A stretch of 64,000 nucleotides of DNA from a virus. Positions 41,472 to 50,153 of this stretch are shown here, one piece after another. The stretch lies in IMG/VR virus record IMGVR_UViG_3300024520_000069, positions 1 through 64,000 of that record, one strand, 5' to 3'. The notes under the pieces are model-generated. The model was given only the letters and a program-made list of their open reading frames with translations, had not been told where the DNA came from and did no database searches. The first letter of the stretch is position 1. Each line of letters starts with the position of its first letter. Made by a program: the position numbers and the translations under genes.

Positions 41472-41735
41472 CTAACCAAACACCCAACATCTATAGTTTA
41501 CACTGTTACCAATAAACTTCAAAACCTTAGTTCTAAATCTATCAACAGTCATAGTCTCAGAAGCCTTGAGTGTCATAGTGGCAACATTGTTTCTTTTAAG
41601 ATGGACTGTTAAGTCTGATGTGCCGTCATTAGTTATAACTAAACGTCTGGAATACCAAGGCAAGTCAATAAAGACTGAAGAAGGTATAGCAACTCCTTCA
41701 ATGCTGTGGATGTTAGAATATATTAAAGCGTCCAT
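41472..41735 (-). CDS. Small beta-rich structural protein
   Basis: A protein of 87 residues with a regular strand pattern (VFIDLPWYSRRLVITNDGTS, LTVHLKRNNVATMTLKASET). It looks like a small beta-sandwich, such as a tail-completion or decoration protein. It overlaps the 39-residue frame upstream by 13 bp. Confidence 0.55.
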   Translation of the reverse strand: MDALIYSNIHSIEGVAIPSSVFIDLPWYSRRLVITNDGTSDLTVHLKRNNVATMTLKASETMTVDRFRTKVLKFIGNSVNYRCWVFG

Positions 41736-41842
41736 ACCCTACCCCACCATACCTTAAGTTTCTTCCATGTAGATAAAGGCGGACGATGGAGTTGGAAAGC
41801 CCCATCGCCAATCACCGGATCACTTAGTTTACGTATGATCAT
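41723..41842 (-). CDS. Very short basic protein
   Basis: A 39-codon frame on the minus strand starting at 41842 (MIIRKLSDPVIGDGAFQLHR) and ending KVWWGRVWTL. It fills what would otherwise be a gap between the LysM gene and 41735, overlapping the next gene by 13 bp as is usual here. The ribosome site (AAAGAG) is weak and distant. Probably real, function unknown. Confidence 0.45.
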   Translation of the reverse strand: MIIRKLSDPVIGDGAFQLHRPPLSTWKKLKVWWGRVWTL

Positions 41843-41858
41843 TATTCGTCAAGACTCT

Positions 41859-42479
41859 TTAGCTACGACGAGCCTTGCCCCAGCCTTTGATTTGCCCACC
41901 ATTGGCACGTTTGACAGGCTTCTTCTTAGGCTTGCCTACATTGGCTTTGGCCTTACTGAAATCAGGGGACTCAGTATAATCCTCCTTCATATCTTTGGAG
42001 AGCTTACCACCACTGGCACGTTTGACTTTCTTCAACTCTTCACGCATAGCCTTGGCAGAAGCATTACCAGCAGCCTTAGCCTGTGCATCTGTCGGACCAC
42101 GTTTCTGAATAGCTTCACGGGTCTTACGCTGTTTTGCAACCAAGGCAAGACGCTCCTTGTTACGGTCAGCATATGAACGCTTCTTAGTGGTAGGCTTCTT
42201 CATACCAGCTTCAGTGGCCTTCTTATGTCGAGCCAAGTCCTTGCCATAAGCTGCCTTAGCTTTAGAACCTCCACCAAGATTAATAGACGCACCAGCCTTA
42301 ATCTTATTCTTATCTTTAATGGAAGGGTTAGCCTTCATGAGGGCAGCTACAGTGGTGCCGTGCTGTTTAGCAATCTTTGAAAGACTATCACCTGACTTGA
42401 TCTTATACTTAGCTTTAGATTTTTCTTTAGCTTTATTATTAGCCCTAAGTGCTGCCAGTTTTTCTGTGTAACTACTCAT
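41859..42479 (-). CDS. LysM-domain protein, lysine-rich
   Basis: A protein of 206 residues. Residues 25-70 form one LysM domain ([20 protein letters not shown], then ALMKANPSI and INLGG), which binds peptidoglycan or chitin-like glycans. The remainder is extremely rich in Lys, Arg and Ala. It lies between the two adaptor-type genes, so it may be a virion component that touches the cell wall during DNA entry; the basic tail may bind DNA. No catalytic domain is attached. Confidence 0.75.
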   Translation of the reverse strand: MSSYTEKLAALRANNKAKEKSKAKYKIKSGDSLSKIAKQHGTTVAALMKANPSIKDKNKIKAGASINLGGGSKAKAAYGKDLARHKKATEAGMKKPTTKKRSYADRNKERLALVAKQRKTREAIQKRGPTDAQAKAAGNASAKAMREELKKVKRASGGKLSKDMKEDYTESPDFSKAKANVGKPKKKPVKRANGGQIKGWGKARRS

Positions 42480-42481
42480 AA

Positions 42482-43135
42482 TTAATTAGCTCCCATCAAA
42501 GTGTTGTCGCCACCCGAAGGATTGGCTGGTTTCTGTAGGTCATCCCTACGGGTACGTCTTGCCTGATTGCGAAGGGCTTCGATGGCACCTTTGTACCGCT
42601 CTTCAAATACGTTCAAGACTGTGAAGTTCTTGGTAAACATCATAGCTTCTACCATACACGCATAGAACAGGGCATCATAGCAGAAGTCTGTGAAGTAGTT
42701 GGTGTCTGTTGCTGTGGTCAAGGATGTGGGCCTTGCAATGTAGGCAATCTCACCATCCACTGTACTGGCAGGGGTAGGGGCAACCCTCACCGTAGTACCG
42801 TTCAGTTTAGCGTAGTAGGTTGGGTTACCTGTACTAGCACTCACTGGCCAGTAATCATTGAGGAACTCATCAGTTCTGAGGAGGAGGTTAATCTTACTCC
42901 CACCAATCACAGCATTCAGGTTCTTCACAATACGTGTCCCAGTAGGGAGGGTGACTTCATTATTCCCACCAGTGATGGCTATAGAGGTGTGGGTGACCAA
43001 GCCATAGTCATCAAGGTCACGGGTCATCCTCTCTTCAGCCCTATTGATCATCTTAGGGGTGTAGTCAAGGAACTCCGTAGAGTCATTCTCACACGCCTCA
43101 ATGAGATCATTCTGTAGGTACAGGTAATCTGGCAT
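42482..43135 (-). CDS. Head-tail adaptor protein
   Basis: A protein of 217 residues. [20 protein letters not shown], then [20 protein letters not shown] and a long strand-rich middle ([20 protein letters not shown]) match podoviral gp4-type adaptors that sit below the portal. The C-terminal helix ([20 protein letters not shown]) would project into the ring. It follows the small gene at 43142-43447. Confidence 0.65.
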   Translation of the reverse strand: MPDYLYLQNDLIEACENDSTEFLDYTPKMINRAEERMTRDLDDYGLVTHTSIAITGGNNEVTLPTGTRIVKNLNAVIGGSKINLLLRTDEFLNDYWPVSASTGNPTYYAKLNGTTVRVAPTPASTVDGEIAYIARPTSLTTATDTNYFTDFCYDALFYACMVEAMMFTKNFTVLNVFEERYKGAIEALRNQARRTRRDDLQKPANPSGGDNTLMGAN

Positions 43136-43141
43136 GTCTGA

Positions 43142-43447
43142 TTAGCCGTAGAACACTGTAATGGTTGCGGCAGATGTTGGAGCGGTCACAGACACAAGCC
43201 CATCAACACGAATACCTACATCAGGGAGATGGATATGGGTGAGGTCATTAGTAGTGGTGAGATTAAACTTGATGATATTACCTGCCGTACTATTAAATGG
43301 CGTAGTTGAAGTACCATCCAAGACATAAGTACCTACCCCTGTTGCATGAATGGCACGGATACGTGTGTCTTGTACAGTAGCTGAGGTTGTGATATCGACT
43401 AGGACACCACTACCAACCAGATGTGCGCTTCTTATATTCGTAGCCAT
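43142..43447 (-). CDS. Small beta-rich structural protein
   Basis: A protein of 101 residues with a strand-rich, Thr-rich sequence (SGVLVDITTSATVQDTRIRA, GIRVDGLVSVTAPTSAATIT). It resembles small head or neck proteins found after capsid genes. It is the first gene after the promoter-terminator junction, so it heads the neck/tail transcription unit. Confidence 0.6.
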   Translation of the reverse strand: MATNIRSAHLVGSGVLVDITTSATVQDTRIRAIHATGVGTYVLDGTSTTPFNSTAGNIIKFNLTTTNDLTHIHLPDVGIRVDGLVSVTAPTSAATITVFYG

Positions 43448-43492
43448 ATAACTATACCCCTATATACAATTTACGTGTTGAAACTAAATAGG

Positions 43493-43522
43493 ATTATAAC
43501 GTGTGATGTGACATATATGCAA
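43493..43522 (-). promoter_or_regulatory. Late promoter candidate for the neck and tail genes
   Basis: Read on the minus strand: TTGCAT (43522-43517), 18-bp spacer, TATAAT (43498-43493). The spacer begins with ATATGT and ends with GT before TATAAT, closely matching the site at 46680-46709. It lies 46 bp upstream of the 43447 start and directly after a terminator, so it should restart transcription for the neck and tail genes. Confidence 0.6.
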
Positions 43523-43555
43523 ATAAAAAGGGGAAGCCCGATTGGACCTCCCCTT
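43521..43555 (-). terminator. Intrinsic terminator after the major capsid gene
   Basis: On the minus strand AAGGGGA and TCCCCTT form a perfect 7-bp stem with a 14-nt loop, followed by TTTTTATTT. It lies 31 bp after the capsid stop. Its T-run overlaps the -35 of the next promoter. It probably lets most late transcription stop after the capsid. Confidence 0.8.
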
Positions 43556-43585
43556 AGTTTATTTAGTTGTTAAGTACTGTTAGGA

Positions 43586-44497
43586 TCAGCTAGAGCCAGC
43601 AGCACCAAACATACCACGCCAGTCAGACCAGCCAAAGCCATAACGCTCACGACACTTGTAACGCAGGTTACCAGTATCGAAGTCAGGCTCCATCTTAGTC
43701 TGGAGGGCTACACGGGTGAACATCTTGGTACCATTAGGAACGTCAGTCTTAATGAACCAAGCATTCGTATCAGTGAAACGACGGTTGACATGATAGCCAC
43801 CCGGAATAACTCCCTGATTACGAACACTATTGATGTCGTTGGTCGCAACCCCAGTAGCACCCGGAGTGTTGAGGACAACGTCAGCAGTGAAGACCAAGTC
43901 AGACGGGATATGCAGGGACTGTGCGCCAGCCCCAATAAGGATACCACGATCATCTTTGATCTTTGAGATAGCAATACATGCAGTCTCAATAGCAGACTCA
44001 GCCAGATCAGTCGCACCAATGTAGTTGGACTGATTACCGTCACCAACAGTGGGATGTGCGGCAGAGAACAGTTCTACACCATCACCGCCCGTATAGGCAC
44101 TGTTGAAGCCGTTGTTAAAGGTGTCAGCACCCTTAACCTGCTTAGTGTTAGCCATTGCACGGGCCAGAGCTTTAGCACGAAGCTTAGCAAAGGAGTCGTA
44201 CAGATTATCTTCCATAGCCTCTTCAGTGATGGCGAATGCAAGGGCAATGGTCTCGTTAGTGTAACGAGAGACATAGCCTTCAGCAGCTTCATCATACTGA
44301 ACAGCGGCACCCTCACCCTTAGTAGGGGCGGTACCGAATCCGGTGAACAGGACTTCCTCTTCGAATGCACGATCCGAAGACTCCATCTCGTAGAGTACTT
44401 TGTGTTCATCATCAACACTACCATACTCCATACCGAAAACTTCATTGAGGCCCGGAAGGAGTTGTTTAGAAATACTTGCGCGATTAATAGCAGCCAT
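43586..44497 (-). CDS. Major capsid protein
   Basis: A protein of 303 residues. RASISKQLLPGLNEVFGMEY, EEEVLFTGFGTAPTKGEGAA, IALAFAITEEAMEDNLYDSF, HPTVGDGNQSNYI and the C-terminal YKCRERYGFGWSDWRGMFGA identify a phage major capsid protein of HK97 fold as found in podoviruses with similar portals. It follows scaffold and decoration-type genes and is followed by a strong terminator, in line with high expression. Confidence 0.88.
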   Translation of the reverse strand: MAAINRASISKQLLPGLNEVFGMEYGSVDDEHKVLYEMESSDRAFEEEVLFTGFGTAPTKGEGAAVQYDEAAEGYVSRYTNETIALAFAITEEAMEDNLYDSFAKLRAKALARAMANTKQVKGADTFNNGFNSAYTGGDGVELFSAAHPTVGDGNQSNYIGATDLAESAIETACIAISKIKDDRGILIGAGAQSLHIPSDLVFTADVVLNTPGATGVATNDINSVRNQGVIPGGYHVNRRFTDTNAWFIKTDVPNGTKMFTRVALQTKMEPDFDTGNLRYKCRERYGFGWSDWRGMFGAAGSS

Positions 44498-44516
44498 TTT
44501 TTAATGCTCCTTCAGG

Positions 44517-45074
44517 TTAAGCAGAGACAAACGTGTCAACATGCTGGATCAAACGAACTTCAACTTTAGGATAAGCAGAAGTGATGGAATTACCGGGTTC
44601 GTCAACAAGACCAACAACGCGAGCGGCCAAGAGGCCAGTGCCGCGAGTACTTGCATCAATACCGAAACCGGAACGCTTGGTTACCGTCGAACCTGCGCCG
44701 AGGGTTACACCAAAGTTCAACATACCAATGTCACCAGCGGTAACAGAAGCATCAGCCTGAATAGTGTAAAGCTGGTGCTGATCATCAATGACGTTAGCCA
44801 CGATGTCGGATGCTGAAGTGCTGGCTGGCCAATAGGCAGAGAACTTAGGCTCGCCGTCCTGTGTATAAGAGCAACCAGTGAAGACGCCAAGGAGCTTATC
44901 CGTGTCCCCAGTCATTACGTTCACCTTACCTGCAACAAGGGTCACTGCATCGCCAGAAAAGATATTGGCGTTGTAGGCACTTGCAATTTCGTATACGTTA
45001 GAGCCAGTGCTGTTAGCATTGCCCCCACGTTTGCGGGAAGGGCGAAAGCCGTCGAGTGCTTTAGTAGCAGACAT
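44517..45074 (-). CDS. Capsid decoration or head structural protein
   Basis: A protein of 185 residues starting MSATKALDGFRPSRKRGGNA, then a beta-rich part (LVAGKVNVMTGDTDKLLGVF, KFSAYWPASTSASDI, YTIQADASVTAGDIGMLNFG) and YPKVEVRLIQHVDTFVS. Proteins of this layout occur directly upstream of capsid genes in podoviruses and are abundant head proteins, likely decorations. Only 19 bp separate it from the capsid gene. Confidence 0.6.
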   Translation of the reverse strand: MSATKALDGFRPSRKRGGNANSTGSNVYEIASAYNANIFSGDAVTLVAGKVNVMTGDTDKLLGVFTGCSYTQDGEPKFSAYWPASTSASDIVANVIDDQHQLYTIQADASVTAGDIGMLNFGVTLGAGSTVTKRSGFGIDASTRGTGLLAARVVGLVDEPGNSITSAYPKVEVRLIQHVDTFVSA

Positions 45075-45114
45075 ATTTACTTTCCTCCAAGATTAATGTG
45101 ACATGTGAAAAGTC

Positions 45115-45603
45115 CTAGTCAAATACAGGGGTTCTACCCCTAGTGACATTAGACTTGCTTGTGTTCCTAATCGGCATCTTAGAGTCTGAGGCGTTTTCAA
45201 GCTGCATATTAACAGCATCCATCATCTCAGCACTACGAGCTTCATAGAACTCTTTGCGAGCTACAGCTTTACCAACTGGCATCTTTGCCAAAGCAAGGTC
45301 TCCACGACAGACCGCTCCGCTGTAACGTCCTTCTTCCCTCACGAAGGAAGACATTGCCATCTCTGGCACTTCTTCGAACTGCACGAACTCCCAACCTTCT
45401 TGGACTCGTTTACCAATATTGGTATAATCATCAGCACCCTTTAGGAGGACTCTGATCCAGCGTAGGGCCAAGCCCTGCGAACTAAACCTATCCCTGACTT
45501 CATCAGGAATATCAAGCATGTTAGGTTCTTCGTAGTTATAGGTAACTGCCTCAGTAGTTAAGGCTGCTCGTTCTTCAGTCATTCGTGAACTAGTACGTGT
45601 CAT
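45115..45603 (-). CDS. Hypothetical head-module protein
   Basis: A protein of 162 residues. EPNMLDIPDEVRDRFSSQGL, LALRWIRVLLKGADDYTNIG and VQEGWEFVQFEEVPEM suggest a compact alpha/beta protein of a type seen between scaffold and capsid genes. The C-terminus is polar and basic. Function in the head is inferred from position only. Confidence 0.6.
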   Translation of the reverse strand: MTRTSSRMTEERAALTTEAVTYNYEEPNMLDIPDEVRDRFSSQGLALRWIRVLLKGADDYTNIGKRVQEGWEFVQFEEVPEMAMSSFVREEGRYSGAVCRGDLALAKMPVGKAVARKEFYEARSAEMMDAVNMQLENASDSKMPIRNTSKSNVTRGRTPVFD

Positions 45604-45624
45604 AATTAATCTTTACCCTCCACG

Positions 45625-46620
45625 TTATACATTGATTGTAGTATATTCATCACCAGCCGACTCAGCTTGCATTTTCCGAGCAGCCATTCGTTCCAGTGGA
45701 ATATTCCATTTATTGGCAAGCTCTACATCCTCTTGTGTGAGTTTGATTTTCTTACCTTTATTTGGTGCTGAGGTACGTGATGTCCCAGCAACTACTTGTC
45801 CTGACTTAGGCTTTGGAGCTTCTTCGTCAGCTTTAAATTTATTGGGAAGTGCTTGACGCAAACGAGAGTCAACTTCCTGATAAAACTCATCATCAGACGG
45901 ATCGAACCCTTCTTCTTTAAGCTGGGCATCCACTGCAAGTGCAGCAGCCGTCATGATATTATCTTTGCCAAACCACTCATTCTCTGAAACCCACTCAGCA
46001 GCTTTAGGATCATAGTCCGCAGCGTTAATCTGCTGTTGCTGTACTTGAGTTTCTTTAGGGGCAGCTTTAACTGTAGTGGCAACATCCTCATAATCTTTGT
46101 AGGCTTCTTTGCCCTGATTGATGAGGCTCAACTCCTGCTGGGTCTTGTTCATCACCTCTTGGGCATTAACCATCCCAGTTGAATCATCTTCTTCAATGGC
46201 TTTAACATAAGCCTTCTTAACGATGTCCAACTTCTCAGTGAGTTGTTTCTCAGATAGGTCTAGGTTGTCCTTCTGAGCTTTAGCAAACGTATGTTCCTTT
46301 TCCTTGAGGTTGCCCTCTAGTTCTTGGATACGTGCTTCCTGAGACTTGATCTGATCTTCACGATCTTTCCGCTGTTTGATTAGTTGGCGGATACGCTTTT
46401 GTGCGCCCTTAGTCTCAATCCCCTCAAGCTCTTTAGGAGCCTCTTCTTCTTTTGGTTCAACTTCCTTAGCTTCAGGTTTGGCTTCTTCTTCTTCACCCTC
46501 AACTTCGAAAGCTACTTTGGTTTCTTCTTTTTCTTTGGGGGAGTTAATTTCTGACCAGTTATCCTCCTTATCATGAGTTTCATCAGGGTCCACTTCGAAC
46601 TCTACTTTGTCTTCATTCAT
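45625..46620 (-). CDS. Scaffolding protein
   Basis: A protein of 331 residues. The N-terminal 75 residues are strongly acidic (EEEEAKPEAKEVEPKEEEAP), residues 80-160 form a long coiled coil (IRQLIKQRKDREDQIKSQEA), and the C-terminus is basic with a helix-turn-helix-like end (KKIKLTQEDVELANKWNIPL). That is the standard design of phage scaffolds whose basic C-terminus binds the capsid protein. Position, between the GroES-like gene and the head genes, agrees. Confidence 0.8.
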   Translation of the reverse strand: MNEDKVEFEVDPDETHDKEDNWSEINSPKEKEETKVAFEVEGEEEEAKPEAKEVEPKEEEAPKELEGIETKGAQKRIRQLIKQRKDREDQIKSQEARIQELEGNLKEKEHTFAKAQKDNLDLSEKQLTEKLDIVKKAYVKAIEEDDSTGMVNAQEVMNKTQQELSLINQGKEAYKDYEDVATTVKAAPKETQVQQQQINAADYDPKAAEWVSENEWFGKDNIMTAAALAVDAQLKEEGFDPSDDEFYQEVDSRLRQALPNKFKADEEAPKPKSGQVVAGTSRTSAPNKGKKIKLTQEDVELANKWNIPLERMAARKMQAESAGDEYTTINV

Positions 46621-46679
46621 AATTCATAGTTCCTTCATACGTCCCATACGAATAGGGATCGAATACGTTTATAGGTTAA

Positions 46680-46709
46680 TATATAACATACACTTATACA
46701 TGCATGCAA
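46680..46709 (-). promoter_or_regulatory. Late promoter candidate for scaffold and capsid genes
   Basis: On the minus strand: TTGCAT (46709-46704), 18-bp spacer beginning GCATGT and ending GT, then TATATA (46685-46680). It has the same -35, the same spacer length and the same ATGT and GT positions as the site at 43493-43522. It lies in the gap between the GroES-like gene and the scaffold gene, about 60 bp before the scaffold start. Confidence 0.55.
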
Positions 46710-46712
46710 ATA

Positions 46713-47123
46713 TTAATTGCTTAGGTTATAGGTTGGGTCTAGTTCTGTGGGGTCTCCAACGATCATCGTTACCTGATCATCATAGAGGAGGAGCATCTTA
46801 ACCCCTTTATAGATCATCTTAACCCCTGCATGCTTTGCGTAGGTTACGTGATCTCCCACACCACACCATGCACCATTGGGGAATTTATCCTTGTCATGAT
46901 AGGCAACTTCACCCATCTTCAGGACTTTACCAACAGTGGTGAGGTAGGCGATATCATCCTTGGTACTGTCAGGGATGATGATCCCACCCTTAGTCTTAGC
47001 CTTCACTGAGATTGGACGTACCAATACATGGTAGCCTTTAAGGATGGGGAGTACTTCAGGATCAAGGATGTCTTCATCATCAATCCATTCATCGTTCTTA
47101 CTTGCGATATTGCCGATTTGCAT
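46713..47123 (-). CDS. GroES-like co-chaperonin
   Basis: A protein of 136 residues. ILKGYHVLVRPISVKAKTKG, GGIIIPDSTKDDIAYLTTVG, KVLKMGEVAYHDKD and VGDHVTYAKHAGVKMIYKGV follow the Cpn10 fold: the barrel strands, a mobile-loop segment (residues 43-57) that should contact GroEL, and a conserved GDxVxY turn. It resembles phage co-chaperonins such as T4 gp31 in role. Its position beside scaffold and capsid genes suggests it helps host GroEL fold the capsid protein. N-terminal 25 residues and the acidic tail are extra. Confidence 0.85.
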   Translation of the reverse strand: MQIGNIASKNDEWIDDEDILDPEVLPILKGYHVLVRPISVKAKTKGGIIIPDSTKDDIAYLTTVGKVLKMGEVAYHDKDKFPNGAWCGVGDHVTYAKHAGVKMIYKGVKMLLLYDDQVTMIVGDPTELDPTYNLSN

Positions 47124-47130
47124 TACTCTA

Positions 47131-47319
47131 TTAGTCCTCTTCCAGTCTGGATTTAATGATATGTTTAATAGTCTGGTCAGCCCTATTCAGACCGCTAATA
47201 GTTCCGACCAGTAGTTGATAGTTAGGGTAATCCACAGCAGCACCTGACGCAAGGACTTCTTTCACGTCAGCTATTTCTGCTTGGATTTTGTTGTGGATTT
47301 CTGTGTAGATGGTTGCCAT
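47131..47319 (-). CDS. Small hypothetical head-module protein
   Basis: A protein of 62 residues, all helical and amphipathic (IYTEIHNKIQAEIADVKEVL). Similar short helical proteins lie between portal and scaffold genes in related phages. Not recognised further. It ends 7 bp before the GroES-like gene. Confidence 0.6.
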   Translation of the reverse strand: MATIYTEIHNKIQAEIADVKEVLASGAAVDYPNYQLLVGTISGLNRADQTIKHIIKSRLEED

Positions 47320-47368
47320 GTAATCTTTATATCACATGTTAAATTTACATGGTAGGGATATTTATATG

Positions 47369-47443
47369 TGGTCTAGCTGGTAGGAATCGAACCCCCGTCA
47401 TTTTGCTTATGAGACAAAGCTGGGACCACTCCAGTCCATCCCG
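47369..47443 (-). tRNA. Degenerate tRNA with anticodon CAT
   Basis: Read on the minus strand, the sequence has a full 75-nt tRNA layout: acceptor CGGGATG/CAGCTAG, D arm CTGG/CCAG, anticodon stem TTTGT/GCAAA with loop CTCATAA, T arm GGGGG/CCTAC with loop TTCGATT, discriminator A and encoded CCA. The acceptor stem pairs at five of seven positions (two G-A mismatches) and the T stem has another, so it may be a decaying or unusual tRNA. It lies between two late genes. Both phage tRNAs share the loop CTCATAA. Confidence 0.55.
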
Positions 47444-47493
47444 CATTAAAGTAACAAGACTATACCACTACAGTATAGCCTTGTCAATAGTTT

Positions 47494-47610
47494 TTATTTA
47501 CCTGTCTTAGGGTCTTTACGCCCATTCAGGATATTCTTCCTGATACGGGCTGAGGTGGCAGTGGATTTCAACTTAGTCCAGTCACCTACTTTAGCGCCTT
47601 TCTTAGCCAT
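47494..47610 (-). CDS. Very short basic protein before the portal-side tRNA
   Basis: A 38-residue frame: MAKKGAKVGDWTKLKSTATS, then ARIRKNILNGRKDPKTGK. AAAGGAG lies 8 bases before the start. Highly basic, so nucleic acid binding is possible. It begins 2 bp after the portal gene ends. The coding reading is supported by the strong ribosome site and by its fit in the gap. Confidence 0.6.
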   Translation of the reverse strand: MAKKGAKVGDWTKLKSTATSARIRKNILNGRKDPKTGK

Positions 47611-47612
47611 AA

Positions 47613-50093
47613 CTATTCTCCTTTCTTTGATGCTTTATTCTGTTCAACCATGACCTTACCTATGATGTCGGCAGCTTTAATACGCTTGGTAGTATCGCTT
47701 GCCTCTTCCTGTGAGATCAGGTCAGTTATAATCTTCACAGCTTCCATGAGCTTCTCATGCTCACGATCCTTCTCTTTCTCTTCAATGTTGGACATGATCT
47801 CAGTGCCTTTGCCAGTAGCATCAATCCTGAGCTTCATCTCCTTCAAGTCAAGGTCACGATCTTTGAGGAGCACATTGGCATTCTCCTTTGCCATCTGTGC
47901 ATCAATCTTCTTATCTTCAAGCTGGAGTCGCTGACCTTCCATGGCCACCATCTGCTGTTCAGGTGAGGCAGAGCCTTGGGCAGCTTGTGCGTTGGCTTGG
48001 GCAACCTGTTGTGCGGCTTGGGCCTGTGCCATCTCCATAGCCTGTGGAGAACTATTTGGACCGACCATAGCTTTGGTAGTCCCCATCATCTGCTCCTGAT
48101 ACTTCATCACAGAGTGTTCCTGTATGTTGGCATTCAGGATAGGCTGTAGGCGCTGCATGATTGGGTTGGCACCATTGATGGGGTCTTGCATGTACGCCAT
48201 CTTAACTTGGATGTGGGCGTCATGGTCTTGCCCAGCAAATGCCTTGATGGGGATACCCTTAGCGGCAGCAACGATGTCAGTGACAGGATCAACAGGCTGA
48301 GGCTCAGGCTTCTTAGGCATGATCCTCTCAAGGTTGGGGAGGTTAGCTGCCTGTAAGACAGTCCGATTAAGCTCTTCCATGTTGAACATTCCGGGAGGTG
48401 ACTTATATGCAACATCCAATGCCATCTGTGCCATCATCATACGGTGGGCATTGGATGGGATGTTGGGGTCAGTGACAGGGATGATATCAACCCTACCATC
48501 GAAGTCCTTCTTATACGCCTTACCAGATTCATTGGGGAGGTCATATGGGTAGATGGCAGGGCCACTCTCATAGTTGACCCGTGCCAAGATTTGTAGCTCT
48601 TCCTTCTGGGACTTGTGGAGCCTCTTATGGATTGCAGAGAAGAACTTGCCAGAAGCTTCAAGGAGGACCATGGTAGTTCCAACAGGGCCATAGTTGGCAC
48701 TGTCATTGATTACCTGCTCAGTATTGTCGGCAAACTTCTGTCCAGTCTCTGTGACGAACTGTAGCATGGAGAACAGGGTTGGTGATGGTTCCTTATATGG
48801 CAAGGGTACAATAGCTTTAGTGAGGTCAACACCAGTTGCCTCAACCTCCCTGAACTCACCCGGAGATATAGGATCATTGTCACCAACAACACGTACTCCT
48901 TTAGCTTTGAATCCGGCAGGGAGTGTTGCAAATTGGCCAGCATCGAGGAGGGAGCGCATGGCAGCAGTGGCAGACATGGTGAGGTTACCAAGGAAATGGA
49001 TCAACCCTAAGCCATAGAAACCAAAACCGGGCACATATTTATAGTGGGTGAAGAACTGCTTAGCTTTACGCATGCTGTCCTTGTCATCATAGTTCCTGCG
49101 AATGGAGAGGACTTGATGGGTTCCTTCAATCACTGATACGATGTAGGGGAGATATGCGTAGCTACTGTCATCCTTATCAGATTCAATCTCAAGGTATGTG
49201 TGCTGTTCAAGGATAACATACTGGGGATCAAACTCTGAAGATGGGGTGACACCCATGATCACATTCATCTTATCACCCAATGGATTAGACTCTGGCAGGG
49301 AAGGTTCCTGTAGGTCTATATCCATGTAGAGGCCATTGACAATGTCCCTATCCATATCTATTTCAGAGCGGTAGATGACCTGTGTGTAGCGATCAGCCTT
49401 TGCCAAGTTGGATGCAAAGTTTGAGACAAAGAACTGTTCCAATGGGACAAACTCTGAGACAGGGCGTTGGAGGTTACCATCATAGTATGTCTTCTTAAAT
49501 GCGCTGCCAATGATTGGGAGGTGGAAGAGCATCCTCTCAGTCTCATCAAAGTACTCAGGCATCTCAGTGGTTAGCTGGTAGTTCAGGACATTGCGGACAC
49601 GGTTGGCCTGATCCATCTTCTCAGGTGTTTGCTCGCCAAGTATCTGGGTCTTCACAGGCCCACCAGCAGGGAGTAACTCAGCAGATGCCTTACTCTGGAA
49701 TGTGACAGCAGCTTCAATGATTAGGGGATGTACAGCAGTGGTAGCACCTTCAAAGGGTTCACTAGTCTCTTCAAGCTTGAGGCCCAACAGGTCAAAGCCC
49801 CTCTCAAACATACCTTCCCACTCAGCACGGGATTCCTTGTCAGACTCATAGGAGTCAACAACCTGCATGCCAATCTCTCTAAGGACTTCTTCATCCATAT
49901 CTGTGGCAAGGTTTGAGTAGAACTCCTTGTCAGAACTGAACGGGTCTTCTGAAGCTTCACCACCTTCGGGGCCAAACTCTACAGTGACGCTACCATCTTC
50001 AGGATCATACTCCATCTCATGGGTGAGTCCTTCAGGTACTGCATCAATGCTGGGTGTGGTGGATTCGAAGGGATTCCTATCTACTAGTGACAT
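47613..50093 (-). CDS. Portal protein
   Basis: A protein of 826 residues, the dodecameric channel of the head vertex. Marker segments include EEVLREIGMQVVDSYESDKE, RAEWEGMFERGFDLLGLKLE, FEGATTAVHPLIIEAAVTFQ, PVKTQILGEQTPEKM and SGKFFSAIHKRLHKSQKEEL, typical of long podoviral portals. Residues 665-790 are a Gln/Ala-rich helix and a charged coiled coil (LQLEDKKIDAQMAKENANVL), probably the barrel extending into the capsid. It follows terL with a 60-bp gap. Confidence 0.85.
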   Translation of the reverse strand: MSLVDRNPFESTTPSIDAVPEGLTHEMEYDPEDGSVTVEFGPEGGEASEDPFSSDKEFYSNLATDMDEEVLREIGMQVVDSYESDKESRAEWEGMFERGFDLLGLKLEETSEPFEGATTAVHPLIIEAAVTFQSKASAELLPAGGPVKTQILGEQTPEKMDQANRVRNVLNYQLTTEMPEYFDETERMLFHLPIIGSAFKKTYYDGNLQRPVSEFVPLEQFFVSNFASNLAKADRYTQVIYRSEIDMDRDIVNGLYMDIDLQEPSLPESNPLGDKMNVIMGVTPSSEFDPQYVILEQHTYLEIESDKDDSSYAYLPYIVSVIEGTHQVLSIRRNYDDKDSMRKAKQFFTHYKYVPGFGFYGLGLIHFLGNLTMSATAAMRSLLDAGQFATLPAGFKAKGVRVVGDNDPISPGEFREVEATGVDLTKAIVPLPYKEPSPTLFSMLQFVTETGQKFADNTEQVINDSANYGPVGTTMVLLEASGKFFSAIHKRLHKSQKEELQILARVNYESGPAIYPYDLPNESGKAYKKDFDGRVDIIPVTDPNIPSNAHRMMMAQMALDVAYKSPPGMFNMEELNRTVLQAANLPNLERIMPKKPEPQPVDPVTDIVAAAKGIPIKAFAGQDHDAHIQVKMAYMQDPINGANPIMQRLQPILNANIQEHSVMKYQEQMMGTTKAMVGPNSSPQAMEMAQAQAAQQVAQANAQAAQGSASPEQQMVAMEGQRLQLEDKKIDAQMAKENANVLLKDRDLDLKEMKLRIDATGKGTEIMSNIEEKEKDREHEKLMEAVKIITDLISQEEASDTTKRIKAADIIGKVMVEQNKASKKGE

Positions 50094-50153
50094 ATGTCCT
50101 ATATCCTATAAGGGTGGTTTATGTGATGTAAGGCATAGTATATCGTAACATCT

